A stretch of 64,000 bases of DNA, taken from positions 1 to 64,000 of the forward strand of contig NZ_JAXIVS010000002.1 of assembly GCF_034259325.1 (NCBI RefSeq). Direction: 5' to 3'. Positions within the stretch are counted from its first letter, which is position 1. The number at the start of each line of letters is the position of its first letter. Positions 63,949-64,000 of the stretch are shown one piece after another. This DNA comes from Hyalangium ruber. Lineage in GTDB: Bacteria > Myxococcota > Myxococcia > Myxococcales > Myxococcaceae. Position numbers and translations under genes: made by a program. Under the pieces are notes generated by a model that saw only the letters and a program-made list of their open reading frames with translations, searched no databases and was not told the origin of the DNA.

Positions 63949-64000
63949 ATGTCCCACCGCTGGCGCATCCTGCAGCTCGCCGACTCGGCCTTCCCCACCG
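63949..64000 (+). CDS. ureF: Urease accessory protein UreF (5' part only)
   Basis: The first 17 residues, MSHRWRILQLADSAFPT, match the conserved UreF N-terminus (LxLLQLADSAFPTGGF). The frame continues past the right edge. UreF acts with UreD and UreG in nickel insertion. Assigned from this short match and its place after ureC. Confidence 0.85.
   Translation, partial: MSHRWRILQLADSAFPT

Overview
The window is high-GC, densely packed DNA from a myxobacterium, most likely the Cystobacterineae/Archangiaceae side of the Myxococcota. This rests on gene content and protein style: a large repeat-rich surface protein of the AgmC-like type, an OmpA protein with thrombospondin type-3 repeats, a myxobacterial type VI secretion locus, multi-PAS/GAF histidine kinases, many lipoproteins, a SWIM-SNF2 ATPase and a NhaR-like LysR regulator. 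Species cannot be named from sequence alone.

Layout. 1-4332 (minus): an OmpA/TSP3 protein followed by a very large secreted Ig-like repeat protein that runs off the left edge. 4581-17934 (plus): a type VI secretion operon tssJ-K-L-M-B-C-hcp-E-F-G plus an accessory lipoprotein; tssH/clpV, vgrG and tssA are not in the window. 17950-22915: a small NAD(P)-binding protein, then a minus-strand signalling operon (PAS/GAF kinase, single-domain response regulator, receiver-kinase hybrid) with ATGA overlaps. 23041-31317: acyl-CoA dehydrogenase, Cys-rich protein, YdjM-type membrane protein, lipoprotein, M4 metalloprotease and DUF1615 lipoprotein. 31324-35887 (minus): an M16 peptidase pair and an FAD monooxygenase. 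36014-41891 (minus): SWIM-SNF2 ATPase, an unknown protein and an N6-adenine/N4-cytosine-type DNA methyltransferase.

41961-49608 is a compact integrated element of about 7.6 kb in a tRNA-Phe gene. The intact tRNA (49564-49636, minus) lies beside a tyrosine recombinase, and an exact 46-bp copy of the tRNA 3' half marks the far end; the tRNA terminator is duplicated too. Inside are a small protein, an excisionase-like HTH gene with an apparently frame-shifted zinc-ribbon front end, an HNH endonuclease preceded by an 88-nt nested inverted repeat, two unknown proteins, a small coiled-coil candidate, a DUF3800 protein and the integrase. I consider this the least described part of the window.

49860-64000: NhaR-like regulator, amidohydrolase with a small lipoprotein, trehalose-synthase-type glycosyltransferase overlapping an NfeD/slipin pair, DUF2721 protein, a MerR regulator with a visible promoter/operator driving a VIT-VWA protein, a scramblase-like protein, and a urease operon ureD-ureAB(fused)-ureC-ureF (ureF cut by the right edge).
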